A stretch of DNA of 64,000 nucleotides from CAYNZP01 sp964401835 (GTDB taxonomy: Bacteria; Planctomycetota; Phycisphaerae; SM23-33), in the NCBI GenBank assembly GCA_964401835.1, contig CAYNZP010000004.1:62001-126000 (forward strand), in the 5' to 3' direction. A program made the position numbers and the translations under genes. Positions within the stretch are counted from its first letter, which is position 1. Each line of letters starts with the position of its first letter. This document shows positions 42,475 to 51,751 of the stretch, piece by piece. Below the pieces are notes generated by a model. That model worked only from the letters and a program-made list of their open reading frames with translations, was not told the DNA's origin and did no database searches.

Positions 42475-44127
42475 TTATTTTTGATCTTCCAAGGTTGTTA
42501 CGCTTTTGCGTTGAGAACCTAATTCAGCGAGTATTTGATCCGAAGGCACTCCCAGCTTAGCTTTCATCAGGGCATTTCGAAGTTGTTCGCCTTCGTCGAC
42601 GGGCATCGGATTGGCCCATCGCAGCTCAATCTTCCTGTCCTCCGGTGAGGTCTTAAGCAGTCCGACACGGTCAAGCCATTCCAATGCCAATTCCACGGTC
42701 TGCTGTAATCCAACACCATAAGTAAGGCGCTTTTTGGCTGTCTTGGCGAGCAGTCCGCTTAGCACAACTTTAAGGGCTGTTGCGCTGGTAAGATTGCCGA
42801 CATTTCCTCTGATAAGTCCGGCTGCCAGTGGTGTAACACCCGAAACTTTATCCATTGCCTGTCTGATATGTTCGATATGTATATCTTCGCTGGGTGAGCC
42901 ATTATCTGAGCCGAATTCTTCAATACTGGCATCGAGGTTTTGTGTCGCCCACATCTGACCGGGACCGACCGGCCTTTCCAGGAAATCGTCTATTCCCTTT
43001 CCAAGATACATCTTGAATGACTGGAAGGTTACACGGTTTGCGCGGTCACTCAGCCGGGTGTTGAGTTCGTCCTGCAAGGGAACAAGAGGCTCGACATCGC
43101 TGATTCCATCATAGCTGCCCGGAACGGCGATATTCTGTATATGTATTATGGGCAGTCGTCCAAGCACATTCGGGCCTTCGGTAATGAGTTGGCGGTCTTC
43201 GTATCTTTGCCACCATGAAGGGCCAACTATCTCCACAACATCGACCATTGCCGGGGAAGCTTCCTGTTGCCCCCCAAGCCCAAAAGTAAACCATGGACGT
43301 TTTGATCTTGTAAGCCTCGGGGTATGTTTATGGAATTTTTGAATCCAATATCTAACCCGTCTGTAATCATTTTCTTCGAGAATAGGCAGGACCCGTGGAG
43401 CCTCGACGGCCTCAAGTTGCAGCATTCGGGCGATTGCGATGCAACGCTCGGTAATTGTTCTAGGCCGATCTCCTCGCGGGCCCTGACCTCCATTCTCTTG
43501 GGCGCCTTCTGTATTGGCAGGATTGCTTGGTGATGTGTCCGGCTGGGATTCCGAACTCCCCAAGGCGGACAGATGGGCAGAAGGCAGGAGGGAAGATGAT
43601 ATTTCAGTGGAAATCCCAGCCGGGATGCGAAGGGCTATATCTACGAAACCATAAATGCTACCCAAGAGGGCAATTTCCTGAAGAAGACTAACGCCACCAT
43701 TGGCTTCAAGCATAGCGGAGATGGTCTGCTCAATTATCTTGGCCAGTTCGGGATCGCCAGCCAGAGACTTGAAACCAAGCGGCTTGCCGAAAAGGAAGTC
43801 GATCATCGTATGTATTCGCCAGGCGATATCGTTTTCGACAACGACTTCTTTGCGACTCAGATCAGTTAGCTGCTGGCCGCCATTTGAGTGTCTTTCTATT
43901 CCGGTTATGCGGGCTGGCAGACCGGCTTCTTGGGCCTGAAAGTATGGTCGGCTGTTGGCGTTTAACGCGTTTACCGAAACCCCGCTTGCGGGAACGATTG
44001 GATTGCGAAAATAATCCCAAAGTCGGCCGCCTCTTATTTCATTGTCACTCGAGACTTCGTCAATCAGATAGGTGATATACTCACTGTCGAGTTGAGAATC
44101 TTGAAAGTTTGTAAAATCGAAGGCCAT
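42475..44127 (-). CDS. Phage portal protein (SPP1 gp6-like)
   Basis: 550 residues. Typical portal blocks: an N-terminal helical region with DLSRKEVVVENDIAWRIHTM, LLQEIALLGSIYGFVDIALR, a central VDVVEIVGPSWWQRYED, and the stem/clip block LNTRLSDRANRVTFQSFKMY followed by SGVTPLAAGLIRGNVGNLTS. It would form the dodecameric DNA channel. It is the first gene of the structural run; no terminase gene precedes it. SD GGTGAGGAGA is strong. Confidence 0.8.
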   Translation of the reverse strand: MAFDFTNFQDSQLDSEYITYLIDEVSSDNEIRGGRLWDYFRNPIVPASGVSVNALNANSRPYFQAQEAGLPARITGIERHSNGGQQLTDLSRKEVVVENDIAWRIHTMIDFLFGKPLGFKSLAGDPELAKIIEQTISAMLEANGGVSLLQEIALLGSIYGFVDIALRIPAGISTEISSSLLPSAHLSALGSSESQPDTSPSNPANTEGAQENGGQGPRGDRPRTITERCIAIARMLQLEAVEAPRVLPILEENDYRRVRYWIQKFHKHTPRLTRSKRPWFTFGLGGQQEASPAMVDVVEIVGPSWWQRYEDRQLITEGPNVLGRLPIIHIQNIAVPGSYDGISDVEPLVPLQDELNTRLSDRANRVTFQSFKMYLGKGIDDFLERPVGPGQMWATQNLDASIEEFGSDNGSPSEDIHIEHIRQAMDKVSGVTPLAAGLIRGNVGNLTSATALKVVLSGLLAKTAKKRLTYGVGLQQTVELALEWLDRVGLLKTSPEDRKIELRWANPMPVDEGEQLRNALMKAKLGVPSDQILAELGSQRKSVTTLEDQK

Positions 44128-44456
44128 TTATTATCTCCTCACCTTTACAGGCGATGACCTTCATTTGTCGCGCAGATAAGAAAACTTAATTTTTGAAAGC
44201 AATAGATTGCCCTGAATTAGCCAAATGAAAATTTTTTAATATTTATTTCCAATCCTATGAGTTTGAAAGTTTTGTCAAACGCGCATGACAGTAATTCTTT
44301 TGGCCTAACTGGTTGGCATTAAAGAAGATATGAGAACATATAACTTCGGTTACTTTCAGAAAACGCAAATGAGCTTGCGATAGTTTTGGGAATCATTAGT
44401 CTAAACATGCGTAAAAAGCATTTCAGTAACAATATTGAAAGACGAAAGGGGAAGTC
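44128..44456. other. Intergenic region at the head of the phage-like run
   Basis: 329 bp between two divergent genes. On the minus strand it carries a candidate promoter: TTGACA (complement of 44273-44278) and TAGGAT (complement of 44252-44257), spaced 15 bp, short of the usual 16-18. It contains no terminase, repressor or integrase fragment, and no copy of the 18-bp repeat. Confidence 0.4.
44252..44278 (-). promoter_or_regulatory. Candidate promoter of the portal-led operon
   Basis: TTGACA and TAGGAT with 15-bp spacing, about 125 bp ahead of the portal ATG. The -35 box is perfect; the spacing is short, so this is only a candidate. Confidence 0.35.
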
Positions 44457-44879
44457 ATGCAAAACGAAGCTGAAAATAACTTAAATCAGCAATCTGCTAG
44501 CGAGCAGTCTGTTCCAGAGCCGCCTAAGCAATTGGAAACGGATAAAGATGCAAAAATGTGGGGGACTTTTTGCCACCTTTCCGCTGTCTCTGGTTTTGTA
44601 GGCGTACCGTTCGGCTGGATTCTTGGGCCATTGATAATCTGGTTGATAAAGAAAGATGAGATTGACTTTGTCAATGAAGAGGGTAAAGAGGCACTGAATT
44701 TTCAGCTTACCGTTTTAATCGGTTTTGCAATAGGTGCCGTTACGACATGCATTGGTATTGGAGTGTTTATATTAGTAGGCGTGGCGATAATGGATTTGAT
44801 ATTTATTTTTATCGCATCAGTGAAGGTTAATACGGGCCAGCATTACAAATATCCAATTAATATTAGGTTTTTTAAGTAG
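44457..44879 (+). CDS. DUF4870 membrane protein
   Basis: 140 residues. A disordered Gln/Glu-rich N-terminus is followed by the family core MWGTFCHLSAVSGFVGVPFG, WLIKKDE, VNEEGKEALNFQLTV and two further membrane helices. DUF4870/Tic20-like proteins have four helices and no proven function. AGGGG precedes the ATG. It is the first plus-strand gene beside the phage-like run. Confidence 0.85.
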   Translation: MQNEAENNLNQQSASEQSVPEPPKQLETDKDAKMWGTFCHLSAVSGFVGVPFGWILGPLIIWLIKKDEIDFVNEEGKEALNFQLTVLIGFAIGAVTTCIGIGVFILVGVAIMDLIFIFIASVKVNTGQHYKYPINIRFFK

Positions 44880-44963
44880 ATTTCAGCTTTTGCTGCTTAT
44901 TTTGCATTTTCATCTTCGGCAAAGGTGACAATCGGCTGCCAAGTTTGTACACTTTTATGCGCT

Positions 44964-46397
44964 ATGAATGACAGACATAAAACATATACCAGTGCCCTCG
45001 AAGGGCGGTACGCAAGCAAGGAAATGCGCGAGCTGTTCTGTGCTCAGAAGAAATTTTCCACATGGCGGCGTCTTTGGCTGGCCTTGGCGGAATCTCAGAA
45101 AGCCCTTGGCCTGGACATTTCGGATAAGCAGCTCAAGCAGATGTCGGAGCATCTCGATGACATTGAATTCGACAAGGCTGCGGAGTATGAGAACAAATTC
45201 CGCCATGATGTAATGGCCCATATCCATACCTTCGGTGATGTTGCACCCGATGCTTCCGGAATAATACACCTCGGTGCCACCAGCCAGTTTGTCGTGGATA
45301 ACACTGACTTGATTATTATGCGCGATGCAATGCGGATGTTAATCGGTCAGCTTGCAAATATTATTGACGCTCTCGGTAAGTTCGCCCAGCAGCAGCGCGA
45401 CCTGCCGTGCCTTGGATTTACCCATTTTCAGCCAGCCCAGATGACAACCGTGGGAAAACGAGCCACACTTTGGTGCTACGAGTTGATCAAGGATTTGCAG
45501 GACCTTGAATATCGGCTGGAGAATCTGGAGTTCCGGGGCGTGAAGGGAACAACCGGAACTCAGGCGAGCTTCCTTGCGTTGTTTGAAGGCGACCACGACA
45601 AAGTTAAGAAGCTCGATGCCATGGTTGCCAGGGAGATGGGATTTGAGAGGATTTCCCGTGTTACAGGTCAGACTTATACCCGGAAAGTTGATGCCACAAT
45701 TGCCCAAACACTGGCTTGCATTGGAGCTTCGGTCCACAAGTTCTGTAACGACATACGTCTGCTTGCACATCGCAAAGAAGCCGAGGAGCCATTTGAGGCT
45801 TCTCAGATAGGTTCCAGCGCGATGGCTTATAAGCGTAACCCGATGAGATGTGAGCGTGCGACGGCAATTGCTCGGTTCCTTATGGATATCTCGGTCAGCC
45901 CGCTTCACACGGCAGCCGAGCAGTGGTTCGAGAGGACCTTGGACGACTCGGCTAATAAGCGTTTGGCAATTGCGGAGGCGTTTTTGGCTGCTGATGCAAT
46001 TTTAAGCATTACTTTAAATGTGGCGCAGGGAATAGTTGTTTATCCGGCGACGATAGAGACAAACATAAGGGCTGAATTGCCATTTATGGCCACTGAAAAC
46101 ATACTGATGGCTGCGGTGAAAGCTGGCGGAGACCGGCAGGAGCTTCATGAGAAAATTCGTCAACACTCTCAGGCGGCTGCCCAACAGGTAAAGATGGAAG
46201 GTAAGCCAAACGATCTTATTGAAAGGCTTAAGTCGGATGATGCGTTTAATTCAGTGGATATAGATTCAATAATTATTCCGAGTGAATTTGTCGGTCGGGC
46301 ACCACAGCAGGTGGATGAATTCCTGGAAGCTGAGGTCGAACCTATTCGTAAAAAGTATGCAGATATCCTCGGCCAGACCAGTGAGTTGAATATATAA
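44964..46397 (+). CDS. purB: Adenylosuccinate lyase
   Basis: 477 residues from the ATG at 44964, where the family's usual N-terminus begins (YTSALEGRYASKEM); a GTG at 44925 is in frame. Fumarase/aspartase-superfamily signature QIGSSAMAYKRNPMRCER contains the catalytic serine loop. HTFGDVAPDASGIIHLGATS and LPCLGFTHFQPAQMTTVGKR are the other conserved segments. It acts twice in purine synthesis, releasing fumarate from SAICAR and from adenylosuccinate. Its end faces murD, which is convergent. Confidence 0.95.
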   Translation: MNDRHKTYTSALEGRYASKEMRELFCAQKKFSTWRRLWLALAESQKALGLDISDKQLKQMSEHLDDIEFDKAAEYENKFRHDVMAHIHTFGDVAPDASGIIHLGATSQFVVDNTDLIIMRDAMRMLIGQLANIIDALGKFAQQQRDLPCLGFTHFQPAQMTTVGKRATLWCYELIKDLQDLEYRLENLEFRGVKGTTGTQASFLALFEGDHDKVKKLDAMVAREMGFERISRVTGQTYTRKVDATIAQTLACIGASVHKFCNDIRLLAHRKEAEEPFEASQIGSSAMAYKRNPMRCERATAIARFLMDISVSPLHTAAEQWFERTLDDSANKRLAIAEAFLAADAILSITLNVAQGIVVYPATIETNIRAELPFMATENILMAAVKAGGDRQELHEKIRQHSQAAAQQVKMEGKPNDLIERLKSDDAFNSVDIDSIIIPSEFVGRAPQQVDEFLEAEVEPIRKKYADILGQTSELNI

Positions 46398-46405
46398 GCC
46401 TGCCT

Positions 46406-47752
46406 TTAAAGAGTTACCAGTTTTGTAAACGTATCCCCGCGCTGCTCGTAATTGGAAAACATGTCATAACTGGCACAGGCTGGGCTAAGCAAAACCACAT
46501 CGCCTTTTGTTGCGTACTTTCGAGAAAGTTGAACTGCCTTTGGAAGGTCTTTGGCTGATTCCAAAATTGGTGAATCAGTTTTCAAATACTTCCTTACCGC
46601 GTCACTGATATTTTCCGAAGTTTCACCCAATGTGATTATCACTTTGGCTCGATTAACCAATGTTTTTGCAAGGTCGTCGAAACTTACGGATTTATCGTAA
46701 CCGCCAAGGATAATAATGGAACTTTGCGGTTCAAAAGATTCCAGGGCGACGATGGCACCTTCGGGCGTGGTGCACTTTGAGTCGTTGTAGTAACGAATGC
46801 CATCTTTTTCGACAACGAATTGCAATCGATGGTGTAGTCCTTTGAACTTTTTTAGGGTTTGGGCTGCAACTTGTCTTTCGATGCCAAATTCCTTCGCAAC
46901 CGCCCAGGTGGCCTGAGCATTGGCCTGATTATATTTGCCGGGAATTATAAGTTCGAAAAGCTCTGCGTCGGGATCGAAGAATTTGACTTTTCCTGGTGTA
47001 TCTGATTTCCAGGCTGATGTTTTTTTGCATTTGGAATTTAAAATCAAGAGATCATCCTGGCTCTGGAACCTGAAGATATTTTTTTTTGCCTCTCCATAGG
47101 CTTCGAGGTTCCCATGCCGATCAAGATGGTTTGGCTTTAGGTTGGTCACGAGAGCAACTTGTGGACTTATCTGAATAATTGGCAGGTCTTCAAGCTGAAA
47201 GCTCGAAAGTTCCAGAACAACGATGTGATTTGGCTTTATATCAGGCAATTCATTGAGAAGGCTTTTGCCGATATTACCTCCGATATGGACAGTGTATTTT
47301 TGAGAAAGGACATCTCCTGTCATTGCGGAGGTTGTGGATTTGCCGACACTGCCGGTAATCCCGACTATTGGGGCTGGGCACCTTTCGATAAATATATTTA
47401 TCTCGCTTGTTCTGGCAATGCCAGCTGCCTGGGCCTCCCGAATTAATGGCATTTCCTTGGGTACTGCGGGGTTTACAACAAGAAGGTCCGCATTTAGGAA
47501 GTCGTCCTTTTCATGCCCGCCAAGATGTAATGTAACTTGAAGGCCTTCCAGTTGCTTAAGAGAGTCTTGTAGGGCATCAGGTTTGGAACTGTCAGAGACC
47601 GTCACTTTAGCTCCCTGGCTGCAAAGCCAGCGAGTTACTCCAATCCCTCCGCCAAATCTCCCAAGCCCGACAACGGTTACTTTTTTTCCGGTAAGGTTAC
47701 CAGTTTTTAATTGTTTGACTTCGGATTGTTTGGAGCTTGCCGAAAGGCTCAT
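46406..47752 (-). CDS. murD: UDP-N-acetylmuramoylalanine-D-glutamate ligase
   Basis: 448 residues. Mur ligase family: VTVVGLGRFGGGIGV at the N-terminus, ATP loop GITGSVGKSTTSAMTG, LNFN-type block KPNHLDRHG, and YYNDSKCTTPEGAIVALES near the C-terminal domain start. It adds D-glutamate to UDP-MurNAc-L-Ala. The start overlaps the stop of the M16 gene (ATGA), so this cell-wall gene is translationally coupled to a peptidase gene. No other mur gene is nearby, unlike the usual dcw cluster. Confidence 0.93.
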   Translation of the reverse strand: MSLSASSKQSEVKQLKTGNLTGKKVTVVGLGRFGGGIGVTRWLCSQGAKVTVSDSSKPDALQDSLKQLEGLQVTLHLGGHEKDDFLNADLLVVNPAVPKEMPLIREAQAAGIARTSEINIFIERCPAPIVGITGSVGKSTTSAMTGDVLSQKYTVHIGGNIGKSLLNELPDIKPNHIVVLELSSFQLEDLPIIQISPQVALVTNLKPNHLDRHGNLEAYGEAKKNIFRFQSQDDLLILNSKCKKTSAWKSDTPGKVKFFDPDAELFELIIPGKYNQANAQATWAVAKEFGIERQVAAQTLKKFKGLHHRLQFVVEKDGIRYYNDSKCTTPEGAIVALESFEPQSSIIILGGYDKSVSFDDLAKTLVNRAKVIITLGETSENISDAVRKYLKTDSPILESAKDLPKAVQLSRKYATKGDVVLLSPACASYDMFSNYEQRGDTFTKLVTL

Positions 47753-48972
47753 AATTTTTCCACTGGACCAAGAGCAAGTGTAGTCATCTTAGTAAGATCG
47801 TATTTTTGCATTAGTTCCATAATGTCATCTTTAGTAACTGAAAAAAGCTTTTCAATTTGTTGCTTTAACGACATGTATTCCTTGCGATACACCCAGCCGT
47901 ACCCAACGGATGTCAGTCTGCCCATTGGAAGTTCGCCTTTAAGTGTTGCGCTGGAGGCAATTTTATTTTTTGCAGCAATCAGTTCTTCATCGCTGAAGCC
48001 TTCATCGTTTAATTTTTTCAATTCTTTCGATACTATTCTGGTAACTTCGCTGGCTTTTGCAGGATCTGTTGAGACGAAAGTTAAAAAAGCCCCAACACCG
48101 TCCAAAGGATCTAATGACATTGAAGCTTCATCTGCAATGCCGGTATCGATTAAAGCGTAAAAAAGCCTGCTGCCTGAATCGTCACCAACGATGTTAGCAA
48201 GGATTTGTGCGGCAAATCTGTCCTCATCCTGCTGTGAGGGGGCAGGAGACATAAAGCCGATGTGTTCACGCATAACTTTTTTGTCGACGATTATCTTCTG
48301 CTCATCAATACCTGGTGCCGTGGGAGTAGGCCGAGATACTTCAAACTTGTTCCAATGACCGCACATCTGGGAAGCTTTCTCTACGAAAGCATCAAAATCA
48401 AGATTGCCGGTGCCGACGACAGTTACATTTTCGGGTGAATAACGGTTGTCAAAGTAGCTCTTCATCTGCTCTTGCTTCAGAGCTTTGATTGATTCCCGAG
48501 TGCCCAGAATACTGCTTCCCAATGGATGGCCGGCAAAGTATGTGGACATGAGATTGTCATAAACCCGGAATCGTGGAATGTCATCATAAAGTGCGATTTC
48601 ATCGATTATGACATTTTTTTCCATATCAAAATCTTCCTGCCGTAGCGATGGGCGGAGAATATCGCCAAGTATATCCAATACCTTTTCCTGAAATTCCGGA
48701 AGGACCGCCCCATAATAGATCGTGTTTTCTTCGGAGGTCGCAGCATTATAACTTGCGCCGATTTCATCGAAATCACGGTTTACATCAAAAGCAGAGCGTC
48801 TTTGGGTTCCCTTAAACATCATGTGTTCCAGGAAATGGCTGACGCCGGAGATTTCTGGTGTTTCATCCCTGCTTCCGGTTCTGACAAAAAAGCCTGCAGC
48901 CATGGAAGCTGCATTTGGATTTATCTCGGCGATAACGGTCAGGCCATTTTCTAAAGTAGTCTGTTTAAACTC
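47749..48972 (-). CDS. M16 peptidase, catalytic subunit
   Basis: 407 residues from ATG 48972; the frame also opens at GTG 48984, which overlaps the preceding stop. The inverted zinc motif is HFLEHMMFKGTQRR, and a downstream glutamate lies in ENTIYYGAVLPE. The second half has the GDDSGSRLFYALIDTG and RLTSVGYGWVYRKE blocks of M16B proteins. It would pair with the next gene to form a clamshell heterodimer, as in bacterial M16B pairs. Confidence 0.9.
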   Translation of the reverse strand, partial: EFKQTTLENGLTVIAEINPNAASMAAGFFVRTGSRDETPEISGVSHFLEHMMFKGTQRRSAFDVNRDFDEIGASYNAATSEENTIYYGAVLPEFQEKVLDILGDILRPSLRQEDFDMEKNVIIDEIALYDDIPRFRVYDNLMSTYFAGHPLGSSILGTRESIKALKQEQMKSYFDNRYSPENVTVVGTGNLDFDAFVEKASQMCGHWNKFEVSRPTPTAPGIDEQKIIVDKKVMREHIGFMSPAPSQQDEDRFAAQILANIVGDDSGSRLFYALIDTGIADEASMSLDPLDGVGAFLTFVSTDPAKASEVTRIVSKELKKLNDEGFSDEELIAAKNKIASSATLKGELPMGRLTSVGYGWVYRKEYMSLKQQIEKLFSVTKDDIMELMQKYDLTKMTTLALGPVEKL

Positions 48973-48980
48973 CATAACTC

Positions 48981-50225
48981 TCACTTTTCAATTGTACTGG
49001 TGTTGAGCGGTTCGGGGCCGATAATCAGAACGGTAAAATCTTTCGCGGGAAAATCTTTCAAATAGGACAAAACATCATCGGTTGTAACCGCATCGATCGC
49101 ATTTGAAATTTCTTTCAAGCTTCTAAGTTTTCCAAGCTGATACCAGTCGCCTGCAAGAGCCCCAGATCGTGCGGAAGTAGATTCGCCTTGCATTATTAAT
49201 GAACTTTTCAGTTGAGTCCTTGCCCGGTCCATTTCCGCAGCTTCAATGCCATCTGCCAGTCGTTTAAGTTCTCCGACAGTGACCTCGAAGGTTTCTTGAG
49301 CTTTCTCTGGTGGTGTGCCGGCGTAAGTGAACATACCGGCATAATCCTTCAAACTGCTATAGCGGCTGGAAACGTGGTAGACCAAGCCGCGTTTTTCACG
49401 AACTTCCGTGAAAAGCCTGCTACTCATACCGCCGGAGAGAATCGTCTCAGCCATCCTAGCTGCAAAATATCTCTTGTCGGATATTGTGACAGTCTTATGA
49501 GCAAGGGCAATATGCGTCTGTGCTGAATCTTTTTTTATGTGTGTGATGCCGTTTTGGGGCGATTCAATTTTTACTTCTGGAGGCGTTTGTGGCTGCCAGG
49601 AACCAAAATTCTCTTCAGCAATTCTGCAAATCTCATCCCAGTTAATATTTCCAGCAACGGCCAGCATCGTTCCTTTTGGGGTGAAATTGTTATCCAGATG
49701 CTCCCGAGCTGTTTCTGAAGAAATGGAATTAAGCGATTCTTCAGTTCCGTATATGCATCTTCCAAGCGGGTAAGGGTAGAATTTCTCTCTCAGAAGAAGA
49801 TTGCACTTTTGTGCCGGTTCGTCCTCGAGTGCAGCAAGATCGTGAGCAACCAGAGCCTTTGATGGAGCGAAAGTTTCTTTTTCCAGACGTGGCCTGAGGA
49901 TAATGTCAGCGAATATTCCCAGAACATCTCCAAGATTACTGCCAAGCTGGACGGCAGAGAAAATGACGTGCTTACTCTGTACCGATGTATGGTGGTGGCA
50001 GCCAAGCGAATCGAGTGCATCATTCAATTGTCGGGTATTGCGATTGCCTGCACCTTTCATGCACCATTCCATTGCGATCGAAGCTGAGCCTTCAGAACCT
50101 TGTGTATCGTGGGAAACTCCGGCTGGTAAAACCAAAGTCATTGCCCCAGAAGATACATTTTCCATCTTCTGGCCCAGCAGCATAATCCCGTTAGAAAGTT
50201 TTTTTGTAAAAAATTGTTCCGACAC
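48981..50225 (-). CDS. M16 peptidase, non-catalytic partner
   Basis: 414 residues from GTG 50225, chosen because AGGAAAGG lies 8 nt upstream; the frame runs much further (to 50675) but only as an antisense shadow of gpsA, and ATG 50264 has no SD. Family blocks are clear (MLAVAGNINWDEI, LSGGMSSRLFTEVREKRGLVYHV), but the HxxEH zinc motif is missing at its expected place (SIAMEWCMKGAGN). So it is the inactive subunit paired with the gene at 47749, which overlaps its stop. Confidence 0.85.
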   Translation of the reverse strand: MSEQFFTKKLSNGIMLLGQKMENVSSGAMTLVLPAGVSHDTQGSEGSASIAMEWCMKGAGNRNTRQLNDALDSLGCHHHTSVQSKHVIFSAVQLGSNLGDVLGIFADIILRPRLEKETFAPSKALVAHDLAALEDEPAQKCNLLLREKFYPYPLGRCIYGTEESLNSISSETAREHLDNNFTPKGTMLAVAGNINWDEICRIAEENFGSWQPQTPPEVKIESPQNGITHIKKDSAQTHIALAHKTVTISDKRYFAARMAETILSGGMSSRLFTEVREKRGLVYHVSSRYSSLKDYAGMFTYAGTPPEKAQETFEVTVGELKRLADGIEAAEMDRARTQLKSSLIMQGESTSARSGALAGDWYQLGKLRSLKEISNAIDAVTTDDVLSYLKDFPAKDFTVLIIGPEPLNTSTIEK

Positions 50226-50340
50226 TTTTCCAGCCTTTCCTGATTCCGAATTTTGAATCCGCATTCTAAACTGTTTACAAATTATGGCAACTGGCAAGTT
50301 GCTGGACATTCGCAAGGATAATCGATAGGCTGAGCGGCAA

Positions 50341-51348
50341 ATGTCTGGGAAGATAACAGTTATTGGTGATGGGGCGATGGGAACTCTCTGTGCGATTATC
50401 CTCGCAGAGAACGGGCATTCCGTAAGATTATGGTCGGCTTTTTCGGAAGCGGCTGAAAAGTTGGCCCAAGCAAGGGAAAATAAAAAATATTTGCCAGGCC
50501 CATTGCTCAGCGACTCGATTGAAATTACAGGTATAGACGATGGTGTTATTGCGGATTCCAGTTTGGCAGTAATCGCTGTGCCGACGCAATTCATCAGATC
50601 CGTCCTGGAACGTCTTAAGTGTGAATTTACACCTGAGCTGCCGATTTGCTCCGTGGCCAAAGGTATCGAAAACAAAACGTTGCTCCGGCCGACCCAGGTG
50701 ATATTAGATGTTTTGGATGGTTCATGCTTTTCTTCGAGGGGTGTTGCTTCACTTTCCGGGCCTTCTATTGCTCCTGAGGTTGCTAATAAACTTCCTGCGA
50801 CTGTTGCAGTGGCGTCGAGTGATGAGGAGCTGGGGCAAACAATTCAAAATCTTTTCAATAGGCCGTATTTCAGGGTCTACACAAATGATGATCTGATAGG
50901 TGTAGAATTAGCCGGCGCATCGAAAAATGTCATCGCCATCGCGGCAGGTATTCTGGACGGGTTAGGAATTGGAGATAACGCAAAAGCAGCTCTTGTAACC
51001 AGGGGACTTGTAGAAATAACCAGGCTTGGATTAGCTCTTGGTGGCAAGGCTGAAACGTTTTCGGGACTTGCTGGCGTGGGGGACCTTATTACAACCTGTA
51101 TTTCACCAATGGGGCGAAATCGTTCATTCGGCGAGGCTATTGGTAAGGGAAAGTCGGCCAAGCAGGCCCTTTCCGAAACTGAATCGGTTGTCGAAGGTGT
51201 CGCTACAACAGAAAGCCTAATTGAATTGGCTTCCACTGCTAATGTCGAGATGCCAATAACTCAGTCCGTTTATAAACTGATATTCGAGGGCAACACGCCC
51301 TCCGAAGCAATTTCTGGATTGATGAACCGACCACTCAAGTCTGAATAA
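50341..51348 (+). CDS. gpsA: Glycerol-3-phosphate dehydrogenase [NAD(P)+]
   Basis: 335 residues. Rossmann motif ITVIGDGAMGTLCAIILAEN, the conserved SVAKGIENKTL and LSGPSIAPEVA blocks, and catalytic lysine in ELAGASKNVIAIAAGILDG followed by FSGLAGVGDLITTC. It reduces dihydroxyacetone phosphate to sn-glycerol-3-phosphate for phospholipids. It is divergent from the M16 pair, with about 115 bp between starts, and convergent with the small-terminase-like gene, 7 bp away. Confidence 0.95.
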   Translation: MSGKITVIGDGAMGTLCAIILAENGHSVRLWSAFSEAAEKLAQARENKKYLPGPLLSDSIEITGIDDGVIADSSLAVIAVPTQFIRSVLERLKCEFTPELPICSVAKGIENKTLLRPTQVILDVLDGSCFSSRGVASLSGPSIAPEVANKLPATVAVASSDEELGQTIQNLFNRPYFRVYTNDDLIGVELAGASKNVIAIAAGILDGLGIGDNAKAALVTRGLVEITRLGLALGGKAETFSGLAGVGDLITTCISPMGRNRSFGEAIGKGKSAKQALSETESVVEGVATTESLIELASTANVEMPITQSVYKLIFEGNTPSEAISGLMNRPLKSE

Positions 51349-51355
51349 TTACTTA

Positions 51356-51751
51356 TCAGGATATGTTTTCTCCGTGACTTTTAGGAGTCCCATATGCCGG
51401 CTCAATTAGCATCCAGGGCGGTGTTTTTTCGGAGGTGTCTTTTGAAGTTTCCTTTTTGACTTCAGCTTGGGTAGCCTCGTTAAGCAAAGCCAAACAAACT
51501 TTTCTGGCAGTTTCAGGGCTTTTATCTTCCATTAATTGCGTGAGCCGTTCAGCAACCTTTACAACATCGGCTGCTATTTTGTGTCCAACAATAGCAGAAG
51601 CGAGTTGCTCTTCCATTTTCAACCAAGCCTGTAAGCGCTTTGAGCTCATCATTCGTTGGAACTTACTTGGTGGCATGGAGAGTTGTTTCAGGATTTCTTC
51701 AGGTGCTTTACCTTTCTTTATCAATTGCATTAGGTCTCTGTAACCTGGCAT
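51356..51751 (-). CDS. Small-terminase-like helical protein
   Basis: 131 residues. An N-terminal helix-turn-helix segment (APEEILKQLSMPPSKFQRMM) is followed by helices including VAERLTQLMEDKSPETARKV and CLALLNEAT, a pattern familiar from phage small terminase subunits (RLxxLxxDxxxxxRxxAxxxLL). The C-terminus is a disordered, Lys/Thr-rich tail. It stands alone on the minus strand between gpsA and tRNA-Ser. The alternative is an ordinary small regulator with a similar helix set. Confidence 0.5.
   Translation of the reverse strand: MPGYRDLMQLIKKGKAPEEILKQLSMPPSKFQRMMSSKRLQAWLKMEEQLASAIVGHKIAADVVKVAERLTQLMEDKSPETARKVCLALLNEATQAEVKKETSKDTSEKTPPWMLIEPAYGTPKSHGENIS

Noticed and set aside
44252..44278. 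A confident sigma-70 promoter for the portal operon
   Set aside because: The -35 is perfect but the spacing is 15 bp; kept only as a low-confidence candidate.
27912..44390. 9-bp direct match AGTTTTGGG at 27912-27920 and 44382-44390, as att sites of the whole capsid run
   Set aside because: Nine bases over 16 kb can occur by chance; no extension of the match and no integrase.
50226..50675. Extended N-terminus of the non-catalytic M16 protein
   Set aside because: It is antisense to gpsA; GTG 50225 with a strong SD is the better start.
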